Source of the DNA: Tetrastigma voinierianum
Taxonomy: Eukaryota > Streptophyta > Magnoliopsida > Vitales > Vitaceae
Length of the DNA stretch: 64,000 nucleotides
Direction: 5' to 3'
Assembly (NCBI GenBank): GCA_016808115.1
Contig: JAEQBH010005107.1
Span: 1 to 64,000, forward strand
Shown here: positions 62,653-64,000 of the stretch, in pieces
How the letters are laid out: each line of letters opens with the position of its first letter
How positions within the stretch are numbered: position 1 is the first letter of the stretch
The notes under the pieces: generated by a model
What the model saw: only the letters and a program-made list of their open reading frames with translations
What the model was told of the DNA's origin: nothing
The model's database searches: none
Translations under genes and position numbers: made by a program

Positions 62653-63684
62653 GGCTATGTTTAGGATTGCGATGAAAAAAAGTGTGATTTAAAAATGTAC
62701 GTTTAACAAAATATGGTTATAAAACTGTGGTTTACAAACATTGAGACATGTTTGTTAAAGTATTAAAGTATGTAGAATTTATAAGCTTTTACATGTTCGT
62801 AAAACTCGTGATTAAAATTCTTGATTTAAATATAAAATTACCAAAAGGGATAAATTTATTCATACACGATCTTCCTTTTCACGTTAACGTTAATCATTTT
62901 AAACTAATGTTGTTAATACAATAATGATAATAAAAAAAAATAGTGATGACCAAAAAATTCATTATAATATTCAATATGAAATAATTAAAACATAAAATTG
63001 TTAATTTAATATTTCAATATTTGCAATTATAACAAAACAAATAATTTTAAGATCCATTTCTTTGACTCAACAAACTTAAGCAATCCGATAACGTAATTTA
63101 TTAATTTCTTATTTGCTCCACCAATAACGTGACAGTACAGAACTGAATCCCGATAACCCAGCATATCGCATGCATTATTATACATCATTTACGAAAATAT
63201 AATTGATTGATTTAATAAACAGTAATTCGGATTATTATAATATTATTTATTATAATGAACAATAATGAATGAAACAACTTATTAATTAATATTTTATAGT
63301 AATGATTTATAGTTTTAATCGACGCAATCCAAAGTTTTCGCAATCGTGACATCAAATATTATGATGAAAATTCTTTAAAGAATAATAATATAAGTGAGTG
63401 GAAACGTAGAGTTTCAGCCTTATATTTTGTTCATCAGAAATATAAAAGCTTATTTGCGTTATTTTTGTCCAAATAAAATAAAAAAACTGTAACGCGTAAT
63501 TTCAATTTTTTGTCAGTGAGAAAAAACAAGTCTTACCTGCTTTTATAAAACTAAGTTTTAAAATCAAATTATGATTTAGCACCATAGATTTTTGAAATTA
63601 ACCAAACATCTCAAAACTGTGTTTAGACCTAAAACACAGTTTTACTACATCAACGCAGTTTTAATCGCAACCCTAAACAGAACC
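62653..63684. mobile_element. MITE-like element with terminal inverted repeats
   Basis: The left end GGCTATGTTTAGGATTGCGA and the reverse complement of the right end, GGTTCTGTTTAGGGTTGCGA, are inverted repeats, continuing loosely for about 60 bp. AAA flanks both sides (62650-62652, 63685-63687), a possible 3-bp duplication. The 1-kb AT-rich interior has no ORF. Confidence 0.7.
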
Positions 63685-64000
63685 AAACTCTCTTATAAAG
63701 CTGTCAATTGAGGTGAGGCTTAAATCAGATTGAGCCAAATTTGACTCCTTTTTTGGGCTAATAAAATAGTTGGTCGGGCTCGAATTATCAACTCTATAGG
63801 TAATTGCATGAAAATATAATTATTTATTTATAAGTCGTGAATTATAATTCGGTGTCGGTGTCCTGTGAAAGGGGGGGGGCGAAAGGATATTAAGAAATGC
63901 GACATGGTCCAACATGGATAAGTGGGGTTGGATGAAGGCTATTTTTTGGGCTTATTCATTTGTTTTAGCTTCCAAGTTGTTGGAACTTTCAATCAATAAC
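63685..64000. other. Right edge, repeat DNA
   Basis: 63700-63800 matches the repeat family at 5180-5885 and 62560-62652 (AATAAAATAGTNRTTCRGGC-like). A G9 run lies at 63869-63878. No gene. Confidence 0.4.

Overview
This is nuclear DNA of a eudicot plant. It is AT-rich, its genes have introns with GT/AG splice sites, and it is crowded with plant retrotransposons (Ty3/gypsy, Athila, copia, TRIM), a Mutator-like transposon and microsatellites. The species cannot be named from the sequence.

The host content is a tandem cluster of four paralogues, all on the + strand, of the plant family usually labelled 'uncharacterized protein At4g14100-like': a secreted-type protein of about 200 aa encoded by two exons. 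Copy 1 (2871-4245) is open from start to stop. Copy 2 (6185-7730) has its signal peptide out of frame with the mature domain. Copy 3 (35456-37381) has a +1/-4 indel pair that creates a stop codon. Copy 4 (38294-61145) has several frameshifts, and its single intron is 22.1 kb long because transposons entered it. The 3' half of exon 1 and the start of exon 2 are well preserved in all four.

The 27.7 kb between copies 2 and 3 is one short host segment, alignable to the DNA just downstream of copy 1. It has been split by four separate insertions, each with target-site duplications: a TRIM concatemer with four LTRs (7856-10182), a solo LTR (10227-12629), a complete but decayed 11.1-kb Ty3/gypsy element on the minus strand (12725-23821), and a 10.6-kb MULE (23905-34517). 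The MULE itself carries a solo LTR inside its transposase gene (27705-29804), the 3' end of a copia element (from about 31344) and subterminal tandem repeats.

The intron of copy 4 holds a small gag-plus-chromodomain retroelement (from about 39271) whose 3' LTR was split by a 15.2-kb Athila element (41903-57111, minus strand). About 2.3 kb of other repeats follow, and then the host intron resumes near 59660. The right flank (61146-64000) holds dispersed repeats and one MITE-like element.

Many of the gene breaks and LTR-LTR differences are small indels, often in GC-containing stretches next to identical AT-rich blocks. Some of the apparent decay may therefore be uncorrected long-read error.
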